From an uncultured Peptoniphilus sp. (GTDB lineage: Bacteria > Bacillota > Clostridia > Tissierellales > Peptoniphilaceae): DNA of 15,023 bases. Position 1 is the first letter of the stretch. Every line of letters starts with the position of its first letter. Where the stretch lies: contig CABTWG010000028.1 of the NCBI GenBank assembly GCA_902488455.1, positions 1 to 15,023 on the forward strand, in the 5' to 3' direction. Below, one piece after another: positions 1-6,047 of the stretch. The translations under genes were made by a program, and so were the position numbers. Below the pieces are notes generated by a model that was given only the letters and a program-made list of their open reading frames with translations, did no database searches and had not been told where the DNA came from.

Positions 1-1
1 A

Positions 2-94
2 AAGGTAAAAGAAATTAATTTGAGACCTCGCAAATGCTTAAATTGGAAAACTCCTTATGAAGTATATCATTCAACTGAGTTGCACTTGACTTGA
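2..94 (+). CDS. IS30-family transposase, C-terminal end (partial)
   Basis: Reading from base 2, 30 codons remain open before a TGA at 92-94. They contain NLRPRKCLNWKTPYEV followed by a short tail ending ELHLT, which closely matches the conserved C-terminus of IS30-family DDE transposases (consensus of the type NxRPRKxLGxKTPxEVF). These enzymes move IS30 elements by cut-and-paste or copy-out transposition. The rest of the gene lies to the left of the window, so intactness cannot be judged. Downstream, a stretch around 89-105 (TTGACTTGACAATTCAAGG) probably lies in or near the element's right end; the exact boundary is not resolvable here. The element ends only about 15-25 bp before the tRNA-Lys terminator. 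Family assignment is from motif recognition only. Confidence 0.8.
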   Translation, partial: KVKEINLRPRKCLNWKTPYEVYHSTELHLT

Positions 95-107
95 CAATTC
101 AAGGTAT

Positions 108-134
108 AAAAAAAAAGCCTGTAAAAACAGGCTT
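108..134 (-). terminator. Rho-independent terminator of tRNA-Lys
   Basis: An 8-bp perfect stem (115-122 with 127-134) with a 4-nt loop is followed on the minus strand by nine U residues (A-run 108-116 on the plus strand). The stem begins on the last base of the tRNA CCA end, so it terminates the tRNA transcript immediately. Confidence 0.9.
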
Positions 135-209
135 GGTCCACTCTCAGGGACTCGAACCCTGGACCCACTGATTAAGAGTCAGTTGCTCTACCACCTGAGC
201 TAAGAGTGG
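134..209 (-). tRNA. tRNA-Lys (anticodon CUU), CCA encoded
   Basis: The minus strand folds into a complete 76-nt cloverleaf. The acceptor stem is CCACTCT/AGAGTGG, with T8-A9, a D arm starting GCTCAGGTGG, and an anticodon stem ACTGA/TCAGT enclosing loop CTCTTAA. The TPsiC arm contains GGTTCGAGTCC, then an A discriminator and an encoded CCA (134-136). The anticodon CTT lies at 174-176, which gives lysine (AAG codons). It is a single-gene unit with its own consensus promoter upstream (225-253) and a terminator abutting the 3' end. Confidence 0.97.
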
Positions 210-224
210 TTAACTAACTCATTC

Positions 225-253
225 ATTATAACCAGTATTTATTGTTTTGTCAA
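225..253 (-). promoter_or_regulatory. Consensus sigma-A promoter for tRNA-Lys
   Basis: On the minus strand TTGACA (253-248) and TATAAT (230-225) are separated by exactly 17 bp. Both hexamers match consensus perfectly. Transcription would start near 218, about 9 nt before the mature tRNA 5' end. Confidence 0.9.
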
Positions 254-289
254 GTTGTCTTATATTAATTTTTAAAAATTTCTATATTT

Positions 290-985
290 CTAAAGCTTAT
301 TGTATCTTATTTCTTTTTGATCTCCGTATATGATATCCATGTCCACATGTTTTTTTAAATAATTTGCAAATTCAAAAAAATCGTCATTTTCTTTATAAAC
401 TCCTGTGATCAAGAGGATCTTTCTCCCTTTTGCCCCTTTGAAAAGTCCTTCTGGACTTGTGATTATTTCTCTGTAAGTTTTCTTTGTAATAGCGTCTTTT
501 CCGAATCTTATTTTAAATAGACTTTCATTTTGAGCTATCTCTCCATTTACAAATCTTCCAAGGTATCCCCAAGGAATCACTCCCACCGTTATGTCGGTCT
601 CCTCCAATACCTTTGGTTCAAACTCTTCATTTGCTTTAAGGGGAATTCCATTTGAATCGTCTGAATTTATAAGTACATATTTAAAATTATCAAGTCCTTC
701 AAGCGAATCGACCCCTAGCATCCTTCTGCCTTCGATTCCGTTTCCATAGTAGACGATCTTTCTGGTGTGGGCAGTCTTTAGAAAAATTTTGTCCGGTATG
801 AAGATCTCGTCCCACTTTAGACCTCTTGGAATTTCCATACCCATGGTACTTGTGATAAGCACACTTTCACCAATTGCAAGTTCTTCTTTTAACTCTTTGG
901 AAAGATTTTCAATAAAAGTTTTTTTGCCTCCGGAGCCAACTACAGAGATTACGCCACCATCTATATTAAGTAAATTTTTTAACAT
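290..985 (-). CDS. yqeC: YqeC-like P-loop protein (putative selenium-dependent hydroxylase accessory family)
   Basis: A 231-aa protein whose N-terminus reads GGVISVVGSGGKKTFIENL, a P-loop-like segment (GSGGKKT, residues about 17-23). A beta strand SVLITSTM follows at about 41-48. This arrangement is characteristic of the YqeC family, which has been linked bioinformatically to selenium-dependent molybdenum hydroxylases; the biochemical role is not established. Length fits the family. The start at 985 is preferred: AGGG at 994-991 lies 5 nt upstream, and an in-frame ATG at 997 overlaps that site and would sit almost at the predicted transcription start. An extended -10 lies at 1008-1016. No molybdenum hydroxylase or selenium gene is visible nearby, so the gene stands alone in this window. 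The family call rests on recalled motif similarity. Confidence 0.7.
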   Translation of the reverse strand: MLKNLLNIDGGVISVVGSGGKKTFIENLSKELKEELAIGESVLITSTMGMEIPRGLKWDEIFIPDKIFLKTAHTRKIVYYGNGIEGRRMLGVDSLEGLDNFKYVLINSDDSNGIPLKANEEFEPKVLEETDITVGVIPWGYLGRFVNGEIAQNESLFKIRFGKDAITKKTYREIITSPEGLFKGAKGRKILLITGVYKENDDFFEFANYLKKHVDMDIIYGDQKEIRYNKL

Positions 986-1007
986 TAAATCCCTCATTTC
1001 TAATTTA

Positions 1008-1016
1008 AGTATATCA
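1008..1016 (-). promoter_or_regulatory. Probable extended -10 promoter for yqeC
   Basis: The minus strand carries TGATATACT, a TGn-extended -10 element (TATACT). I see no good -35. A start near 1001 would leave a ~16-nt leader holding the AGGG site before the ATG at 985. Confidence 0.4.
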
Positions 1017-1078
1017 CTAAAACTTTAAGTTTTCATTGACAAATATTTTAACAAAATAAAGCAATCTCATCTAATTCA

Positions 1079-1087
1079 TGGTACAAT
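1079..1087 (+). promoter_or_regulatory. Possible extended -10 promoter for the stalk/glutaredoxin gene
   Basis: TGGTACAAT is a TGn-extended -10 (TACAAT) 19 bp before the ATG at 1106. The leader would be very short, about 12 nt. A TTGACA at 1036-1041 is 40 bp away and cannot be its -35, so the promoter call is weak. Confidence 0.3.
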
Positions 1088-1105
1088 TATTAAAAAGGAG
1101 GAGCT

Positions 1106-1831
1106 ATGAAAAATTTAAAAATAATTATCTGTTCTCTAATCATCGCTATGATTCCAGGATTTACAAGGGCATTAACCCCTTCAGAGCAAGGAATCCATCT
1201 AAACGACAGAGAGGTCGAAATCTCAGGAGTAAAGCACAATGGTTTTAACTATTACAGACTAAGAGACTTAGCTTATATACTTAAAGACACTAGGGCGCAG
1301 TTTGAAGTTGGCTACGACAAAGAAAAGAAGATGATCGTCATAGAAACCAAGACTCTATACAGTGGCGACAAAATAGATCCAGCTAAATTAGGTGAAAGTC
1401 TAAGTGTGGTGGATATTCCTATCTCAATCGACAAGAATCTAACCCACTTAGAAGTCGTAAACGTAAGCAGTTACAACTACTTTAGATTAAGAGACCTCGG
1501 CACATTAGTTGGATTTGAAGTAAATTACAATCCAGAAAATAAAAAAATAGATCTAGTAACAGAAAAAGAAGCCGAAGAAGATCTTCTCACGAAACTAAAA
1601 AAATCCAAGACGCCAATAATTTACGGAAGAGACAGCTGTCCATCATGTATAAAACTAAAAGCATACCTGGATAAAAACAAAATAGAATATGAATATAGAT
1701 CCACCGAAGAATTAAAAAACAAAGAAGAGCTTATCGGAATGGGATTTAATAGCGTTCCACAAATGATCTTCGACGGCGAAGTCTACAGTGGCTTTAACGA
1801 AAATGTACTAAAAGAGCTCTTTGAAAAATAA
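1106..1831 (+). CDS. Exported stalk-domain (copper amine oxidase N-like) / glutaredoxin fusion protein
   Basis: A 241-aa protein preceded by a strong site (AGGAGGAG at 1096-1103). Residues 1-22 form a signal peptide: basic MKNLK, a hydrophobic core, and a TRA-like cleavage site. Residues ~30-150 hold two related segments, FNYYRLRDLAYIL and YNYFRLRDLGTLVGFEVNYN, typical of the copper-amine-oxidase N-terminal-like stalk domain common in exported proteins of Clostridia and relatives. Residues ~160-241 are a glutaredoxin/thioredoxin fold with active site CPSC (178-181) and the cis-proline segment SVPQMIFDGE (217-218). The protein probably acts outside the membrane as a thiol-disulfide oxidoreductase or electron relay; substrate unknown. 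It is a single-gene unit converging on yitT. Domain calls are firm; the physiological role is inference. Confidence 0.88.
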   Translation: MKNLKIIICSLIIAMIPGFTRALTPSEQGIHLNDREVEISGVKHNGFNYYRLRDLAYILKDTRAQFEVGYDKEKKMIVIETKTLYSGDKIDPAKLGESLSVVDIPISIDKNLTHLEVVNVSSYNYFRLRDLGTLVGFEVNYNPENKKIDLVTEKEAEEDLLTKLKKSKTPIIYGRDSCPSCIKLKAYLDKNKIEYEYRSTEELKNKEELIGMGFNSVPQMIFDGEVYSGFNENVLKELFEK

Positions 1832-1842
1832 TAGAGAAAAAT

Positions 1843-1892
1843 AAAAAAAGTATTGGATAAGACCAAGATAGGTCAAACTCCAATACTTTTTT
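1843..1892. terminator. Bidirectional terminator between convergent genes
   Basis: AAAAAAAGTATTGGA (1843-1857) pairs with TCCAATACTTTTTTT (1879-1892 and flank). A second inner stem, GACC/GGTC (1861-1864 with 1871-1874), caps it. A-runs on one side and T-runs on the other make it work in both directions, for the stalk/glutaredoxin gene (+) and yitT (-). Confidence 0.85.
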
Positions 1893-1914
1893 AATTTAAA
1901 ATTTAATATCATTG

Positions 1915-2547
1915 TTACGCGCTTGCAGCCACAGCCATTCTACCTTTAAGATCAATCTGTCCTACAATTACAGAACTAATAGTAGTAGTTAAAAGTGAAA
2001 ACACAAGTTGTGTCACAGGTATATAACTAATGGACATCAAAAGGACAACAACGTCGCAGATGATGTAGACCATAGCGAGGCTTAGATTAAACTTATCAGA
2101 AATAGCAAGGGCAAGAGCATCATCTCCGCCAGTGGCGCCACCTTCAGTAACTACCAAGCCGCAACCAAGACCAATCAATATACCACCGACAACAGCAGCG
2201 ATAAATGGACTGTCATAAAGAGGCGGTAATATAGTTCCTGTGAATTTAAAAAGATTTAAAAACCCGGCGAAAAGAACTGTAGCCACCATAGATTTTTTGA
2301 TGAACTCGCGACCCAAAATTTTGTAACCGAGAATGTAACATAAAATATCGAGTACGATAGAAGAAATTGAAGGGTCAATCCCTAGCATCTTCTTAAAAAA
2401 TAGCATAAGACCTAAAATACCACCTTCAGTGACATAACTTTGGTCATGAACATTTAGCACGGCAAAAGCGAGAATCGCACTGCCAAAGACAATCCTTAGA
2501 AAAGATCTAAGAGATAAATCTAAAAAATTAAGTTTTTTATTTAGCAT
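1915..2547 (-). CDS. YitT-family (DUF161) integral membrane protein, short form
   Basis: A 210-aa hydrophobic protein with about five or six membrane segments. Two diagnostic internal repeats, TEGGILGL (about residue 41) and TEGGATGGDDALAL (about residue 134), mark the YitT/DUF161 family. The function is not settled; some members have been proposed as transporters. Many YitT proteins run to ~280 residues and end in a cytosolic DUF2179 domain; here the protein stops after the last membrane segment, so that domain is absent. The start at 2547 has AGGAG at 2559-2555. The gene shares a terminator with the convergent upstream gene. Its most convincing promoter (2811-2839) lies about 265 bp upstream, separated from it by a structured RNA and a terminator hairpin, so expression may be controlled by attenuation. 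Confidence 0.85.
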   Translation of the reverse strand: MLNKKLNFLDLSLRSFLRIVFGSAILAFAVLNVHDQSYVTEGGILGLMLFFKKMLGIDPSISSIVLDILCYILGYKILGREFIKKSMVATVLFAGFLNLFKFTGTILPPLYDSPFIAAVVGGILIGLGCGLVVTEGGATGGDDALALAISDKFNLSLAMVYIICDVVVLLMSISYIPVTQLVFSLLTTTISSVIVGQIDLKGRMAVAASA

Positions 2548-2605
2548 AATTTCACTCCTATTCTTAATTTACCTATCTAATCTCTGTGCAGATAAAAATT
2601 TGCAA

Positions 2606-2804
2606 CAAAAAAAAGACGGCCAAACGTCTTTTAGGTGCGATGCTTTTTGTTTCTTAATTTTTTCTTGTAAAAACTCTGAACCAGAACTACTTTTTAGCCT
2701 ATAAATTTGTCACATCAGACATAAACCAGGCTCTTTATCGTAAGAACTGTCATCAGATAAAAACTACCCGAAGGTAACCTTAAAAGATACTTAATTTTTC
2801 TTTC
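2606..2804 (-). ncRNA. Structured RNA: candidate yitT attenuator leader or stand-alone small RNA
   Basis: A strong promoter (2811-2839) predicts a minus-strand transcript starting near 2804 and ending at a terminator (2607-2632), about 199 nt. Visible elements include a UUCG-capped hairpin (UUACC/GGUAG, 2776-2764) and a hairpin domain closed by AGCCU/AGGCU (2732-2728 with 2700-2696). Inside that domain is UGUC/GACA, and a separate UUCUG/CAGAG hairpin lies at 2686-2674. Bases 2787-2777 (UCUUUUAAGGU) can pair with ACCUAAAAGA (2636-2627), ten pairs with one bulge. The latter segment also forms the 5' arm of the terminator, so the two folds exclude each other. I found none of the conserved cores of common riboswitches or the T-box. 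It could equally be an independent sRNA (its length resembles 6S RNA). Identity unknown. Confidence 0.5.
2607..2632 (-). terminator. Terminator/attenuator hairpin upstream of yitT
   Basis: On the minus strand AAAAGACG (2632-2625) pairs with CGUCUUUU (2618-2611) around a 6-nt loop, and eight U residues run from 2614 to 2607. It lies about 60 bp before the yitT start, in the orientation that would block read-through into yitT. Confidence 0.8.
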
Positions 2805-2810
2805 GTAATA

Positions 2811-2839
2811 ATAATATAATTTTTGAAGACAGAAGTCAA
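2811..2839 (-). promoter_or_regulatory. Strong sigma-A promoter for the yitT leader RNA
   Basis: On the minus strand TTGACT (2839-2834) and TATTAT (2816-2811) are separated by 17 bp. Each hexamer differs from consensus by one base. A 9-bp inverted repeat (AAAATGGCT/AGCCGTTTT, 2843-2866) sits just upstream and could be an operator; that last point is speculation. Confidence 0.75.
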
Positions 2840-2954
2840 TAGAAAATGGCTATTTAAAGCCGTTTTATATAATGAACATAAAGTTTAGTAAATGATGATG
2901 GTATTTTGGGAAGAATTGTTAGAAGAAAAGTCATAGGAAGATGCCTTCCAACTG

Positions 2955-3010
2955 CAGTTACCCTGAGTGGAGACGGCTCTGCCGTTGAAGTCGAACAGGT
3001 CTAACCTCAG
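2955..3010 (+). repeat. Dispersed repeat unit, copy A (partial, diverged)
   Basis: Begins CAGTTACCCTGAGTGGAGAC and continues with a hairpin GACGGC-TCT-GCCGTT, then AAGTCGAACAGGTCTAACC. It aligns with the first two-thirds of the 78-bp units at 8305 and 8411; the 3' third (CACGGAT-ACTG end) is not recognisable. Confidence 0.75.
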
Positions 3011-3033
3011 AAGAGCAATTTATACAAATGAAA

Positions 3034-3098
3034 TCATCCAAACTTGACCTCACCATGGTTAGACCCATTCAACTCACTGCGTTCGCTTAGGGTGACTG
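3034..3098 (-). repeat. Dispersed repeat unit, copy B (inverted)
   Basis: The reverse complement begins CAGTCACCCTAAGCG and ends in a GGTGAGGTCAAG segment, matching the 78-bp unit in inverse orientation. The central hairpin is replaced by a different sequence. With copy A it forms a head-to-head pair. Confidence 0.75.
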
Positions 3099-3120
3099 TG
3101 TTCCTTGAGTAATTAAATAT

Positions 3121-3154
3121 AGAGATCCTTCGGCTATGGAAGCAGATTGCTTCC
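3121..3154 (+). repeat. GGCTATGGAAGC-type repeat unit
   Basis: AGAGATCCTTCGGCTATGG is followed by GGAAGC-AGATT-GCTTCC, a 6-bp stem hairpin (3138-3143 with 3149-3154). The same AGAG...GGCTATGG core occurs at 8039 and 8248 and in inverse orientation at 8515-8535. Confidence 0.7.
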
Positions 3155-3253
3155 GCTACGAGTGTGAATAGGATTTTATGTTGTCGGACTCCTGTCGGCT
3201 GATGGAAATTAATTTAATATCAATGTTAATGAAAACAAACTTCTTCCACACAC

Positions 3254-3277
3254 AAAAAAAGAAGGGTTGCCCCTTCT
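3254..3277 (-). terminator. Rho-independent terminator of the pepP-uvrC-hprK operon
   Basis: Stem AGAAGGG/CCCTTCT (3260-3266 with 3271-3277), a 4-nt loop, then a U-run on the minus strand (A-run 3254-3260). It starts 5 nt after the hprK stop codon. Confidence 0.9.
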
Positions 3278-3282
3278 AAATT

Positions 3283-4224
3283 CTATTCCATTCTTTTATT
3301 CTCTTTTCTCTTTCTTATTGAAGACATGATTCTTTCGTTTAATGCCACTGCTGGGTTGTAGCCCAGTTGTTTCTGTTTATAGTTATTGGTTGCTACTTCT
3401 ATTATCATGGCTGTGTGACGTCCCGGCTTTACTGGGATGGTATACTTCACTACGTTTACTCCAAGGATTTCTTCATATGTGTCTTCTAGTCCTAGCCTTA
3501 CATATTCTTTTTCGTCGTCCCATAGTTCTAAGTGGGCTATCATTTCTATTTCTCTTTTGCCCATTACTGATCCTACTCCGAAGAATCTTTGGATGTCTAT
3601 GATTCCTACTCCTCTTACTTCCATAAAGTGTTTTGTGATTTCCGGACTGGTGCCTATTAGTCTGTCGTCCATCTTCTTTATTATGACTGAGTCGTCGGAG
3701 ATGAGTTTTGCTCCTTTGGCGATTAGATCTAGTGCTGTTTCTGATTTACCGACCCCTGAATCCCCTGTTAGGATTACTCCTACGCCATAGACGTCAAGAA
3801 GCACTCCGTGGATTCTCGTGGTTGGTGCCAATGCTTCATCTATGAAGTTATTTAAACTTTCCATGACTTCACTGGTTTTTTCTTTTGTTTTGAAGATGGT
3901 TACGTCATAAATTTCTGCTGCTTCTAATGCCTCTTTGAATACAGGGTTTCCTGCTGTAAATATGATTGCTGGCACTTTTTGTTCGCAGAGTTTAAAGATG
4001 CTATTTTTTCTATCTACTGGCTCCATCTCCGATAAGTAATACCATTCTTGATTTCCTATTAGTTGTAGCCTTCCATTTTTAAATTTTTTGTAGTAGCCTG
4101 CAAGTTGTAGTCCTGGTCTATTGACTTCTGATTCGCTTATATGGATTGAAAAGTATCTTTTCGCTTGATATACTAGCTCGATGTCGAGGTCGGCTTTGAT
4201 ATCCATGAGGGTGTAGTAACTCAT
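3283..4224 (-). CDS. hprK: HPr kinase/phosphorylase
   Basis: A 313-aa bifunctional enzyme that phosphorylates and dephosphorylates HPr on Ser46, the signal for carbon catabolite repression in Firmicutes; it acts in the cytosol as a hexamer in studied species. Visible motifs are His139 in RIHG, the Walker A P-loop GDSGVGKS (154-161), DDSV (177-180), and the family signature EVRGVGIIDIQRFFGVGSV (about 202-220). A late PVKPGRHTAMIIEVA segment is also present. Length is normal. The start at 4224 has GGAGG at 4234-4230; a longer frame beginning with TTG at 4236 overlaps that site and is rejected. Its ATG overlaps the uvrC stop (ATGA), implying translational coupling. It is the last gene of the operon, followed at once by a terminator. 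Confidence 0.95.
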   Translation of the reverse strand: MSYYTLMDIKADLDIELVYQAKRYFSIHISESEVNRPGLQLAGYYKKFKNGRLQLIGNQEWYYLSEMEPVDRKNSIFKLCEQKVPAIIFTAGNPVFKEALEAAEIYDVTIFKTKEKTSEVMESLNNFIDEALAPTTRIHGVLLDVYGVGVILTGDSGVGKSETALDLIAKGAKLISDDSVIIKKMDDRLIGTSPEITKHFMEVRGVGIIDIQRFFGVGSVMGKREIEMIAHLELWDDEKEYVRLGLEDTYEEILGVNVVKYTIPVKPGRHTAMIIEVATNNYKQKQLGYNPAVALNERIMSSIRKRKENKRME

Positions 4225-6047
4225 TTTTTCCTCCAATGTTTGTAGAGATTCTCCGCCGATTTTCTATTCATCGACGGCACTTCCAGCAGTTCTTCTATGG
4301 AAGCTTCTTTTATTTTATCTATGGTTTTTAAATATTTCATCAGGTTCTGTTTTCTGATTTTGCCTATGCCTTCTATGTCATCTAGTTCCGACTTGAATGC
4401 TGTCTTAGAATGGAGACTTCTGTGGTAACCTATGGCAAATCTATGGGCTTCTTCCTGTATTTTGTAGAGTAGGCGATATAGTCCTCCTCTTATTTCAAGT
4501 GGATATTCTTTACCTTCATAGATGATTGCTCTAGTGGTGTGGAAGTCGTCTTTTACAAGTCCTGCTACTTCTATTTCTATTCCCAAATCTTTCATTACTT
4601 TTTTGGCTATTCCCACTTGTCCCTTGCCTCCGTCCATAAGGAGCAGATCAGGAAGAAGTGTGAATGAACCTTTTTTATCTTCTCTTGCTCTTTTAAATCT
4701 TCTTTCCAATACTTCTTTTAGTGATGCGTAGTCGTCTGGACCTACTACAGTCTTTATTCTAAATTTTCTGTAGTCAGATTTTTTCGCTTCTCCATTTTCA
4801 AATACCACCATCGAGCCTACAGATTCCACTCCAGATATATTGGAGATATCATAGCATTCGATCCTTCTTGGAATTTTCTTTAAGTTTATGGTTTCTTGAA
4901 GTTTCTCAAGTGCTAGTAAGTTGGATTTCATTTTTGATTCATATGAATCTTGATACTTGGATACCATGTCCAGTGCATTTTTACGCACCAGACTCATTAG
5001 ATGTGATTTTTCTCCTTTTTGTGGGACACTTATCTTGACTTTTTTACCTGCTTTTTCTGACAAAAACTCTTCCAGTACTTCGCTGTCTTCAGGCATGGTT
5101 TCTGTCAAGATTTCTTTTGGCACAAAGGCCGCTCCCATGTAGAACTGTTTCATAAAGTCGGAGATGATCTCTTCGTCAGTTGCTCCATATGGATCTTCGA
5201 TTAAGAAATGTTCCCTGCCTACGATTTTTCCAAGCCTTATAAAGAATATCTGCACCACCACAGAGTCAATACCTCTTGCAAAGGCGATGATGTCTCTGTT
5301 GTCTGTGTTGGCGCTATCCATAAGTTGCTTTTCTTGTAGTGCTATAAGGGAGTTCATCATGTCCCTTAGTTCTGCTGCTTTTTCAAAATCCAGTTCTTCT
5401 GACGATTCGAGCATTTCTTTTTCAATGGAGTCTATTATTGTGTAGTCTCCAGCTAAAAAAGCAAGTATCTCATCGATCATAGGTGCGTATTCCTCAACCG
5501 ACACATCTCCTTTACAAGGTCCTAAACATTTCTTGATGTAGAAGTTTAAGCAGGGTCTGAAGTTTAGTGGGTCCTTGTTTAGATTTAGTTTGCAATTTCT
5601 AATCTTGTATCTTTTTTCAAAGACTTCGATTGCTTCATTTACCGCCGTTACATTTGGATATGGTCCGAAGTATTTCGCCCCGTCCTTAATGATTCGCCTG
5701 GTCTTCTCCACCTTTGGAAATCTATCCTTCACCGTAACTTTGATATAAGGATACTGTTTGTCGTCGCGAAGAAGAATATTGTACTTTGGCGAAAGTTCCT
5801 TTATTAAATTTGATTCAAGGATCAGAGACTCCACCTCGTTACCTACGATTATATATTCGAAGTCATTTATGTTTTTGACCATGGATTCCACTTTTCTCGT
5901 GGATTTTCCGTAGGAGCCGAAGTATTGTCTAACCCTGTTTCTAAGATTTTTAGCCTTGCCGACGTAGATCACTGCATCGGTCTTATCCTTCATAAGATAA
6001 ACTCCCGGGTTCTCCGGGAGCATGGCTAATTTTTCTTTTAAGTTCAT
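4221..6047 (-). CDS. uvrC: Excinuclease ABC subunit C
   Basis: A 608-aa nuclease subunit of UvrABC nucleotide excision repair that makes both incisions around a DNA lesion. Residues ~11-90 form the GIY-YIG domain (PGVYLM, VIYVGKAKNLRNR with Arg40, and catalytic Glu78 in LILESN). Residues 152-178 carry four cysteines (C152, C166, C174, C178; CLNFYIKKCLGPC), which bind an Fe-S cluster in studied UvrC proteins. The UVR motif for UvrB contact is at ~205-240. The RNase H-like 5' nuclease spans ~380-545 (Asp400 in ECYDISN, Asp472 in MDGGKGQ, His535 in EEAHRFAI), followed by tandem helix-hairpin-helix motifs at ~553-605. It overlaps pepP upstream and hprK downstream by ATGA. All expected catalytic residues are present and the length is typical. 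Confidence 0.97.
   Translation of the reverse strand: MNLKEKLAMLPENPGVYLMKDKTDAVIYVGKAKNLRNRVRQYFGSYGKSTRKVESMVKNINDFEYIIVGNEVESLILESNLIKELSPKYNILLRDDKQYPYIKVTVKDRFPKVEKTRRIIKDGAKYFGPYPNVTAVNEAIEVFEKRYKIRNCKLNLNKDPLNFRPCLNFYIKKCLGPCKGDVSVEEYAPMIDEILAFLAGDYTIIDSIEKEMLESSEELDFEKAAELRDMMNSLIALQEKQLMDSANTDNRDIIAFARGIDSVVVQIFFIRLGKIVGREHFLIEDPYGATDEEIISDFMKQFYMGAAFVPKEILTETMPEDSEVLEEFLSEKAGKKVKISVPQKGEKSHLMSLVRKNALDMVSKYQDSYESKMKSNLLALEKLQETINLKKIPRRIECYDISNISGVESVGSMVVFENGEAKKSDYRKFRIKTVVGPDDYASLKEVLERRFKRAREDKKGSFTLLPDLLLMDGGKGQVGIAKKVMKDLGIEIEVAGLVKDDFHTTRAIIYEGKEYPLEIRGGLYRLLYKIQEEAHRFAIGYHRSLHSKTAFKSELDDIEGIGKIRKQNLMKYLKTIDKIKEASIEELLEVPSMNRKSAENLYKHWRKK

Larger units (their letters stand above)
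2840..3253. other. Non-coding gap between the yitT promoter and hprK terminator, repeat-rich
   Basis: No gene with a ribosome binding site was found. The stretch holds an inverted repeat at 2843-2866, two copies of the dispersed repeat in opposite orientation (2955-3010 and 3034-3098), a GGCTATGGAAGC-type unit (3121-3154), and AT-rich sequence up to the hprK terminator. A 14-codon frame starting at 2892 lacks a ribosome binding site and is not annotated. Confidence 0.7.

Noticed and set aside
1036..1041. TTGACA as -35 for the stalk/glutaredoxin gene
   Set aside because: The only good -10 (1082-1087) is 40 bp away, far beyond workable spacing.
2606..2804. T-box, lysine, SAM, TPP, cobalamin or c-di-GMP riboswitch
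   Set aside because: I looked for their conserved cores (for example the T-box UGGNACC) and did not find them. An AGGTGCG on the plus strand at 2632-2639 recalls a lysine riboswitch start but the rest is missing.
2892..2936. 14-codon frame (MMMVFWEELLEEKS) in the gap downstream of hprK
   Set aside because: No ribosome binding site and too short to support from one sequence.
3342..5445. Plus-strand open frames antisense to hprK and uvrC
   Set aside because: They have no ribosome binding sites, their products are low-complexity Ser/Leu-rich, and they mirror firmly identified genes on the other strand.
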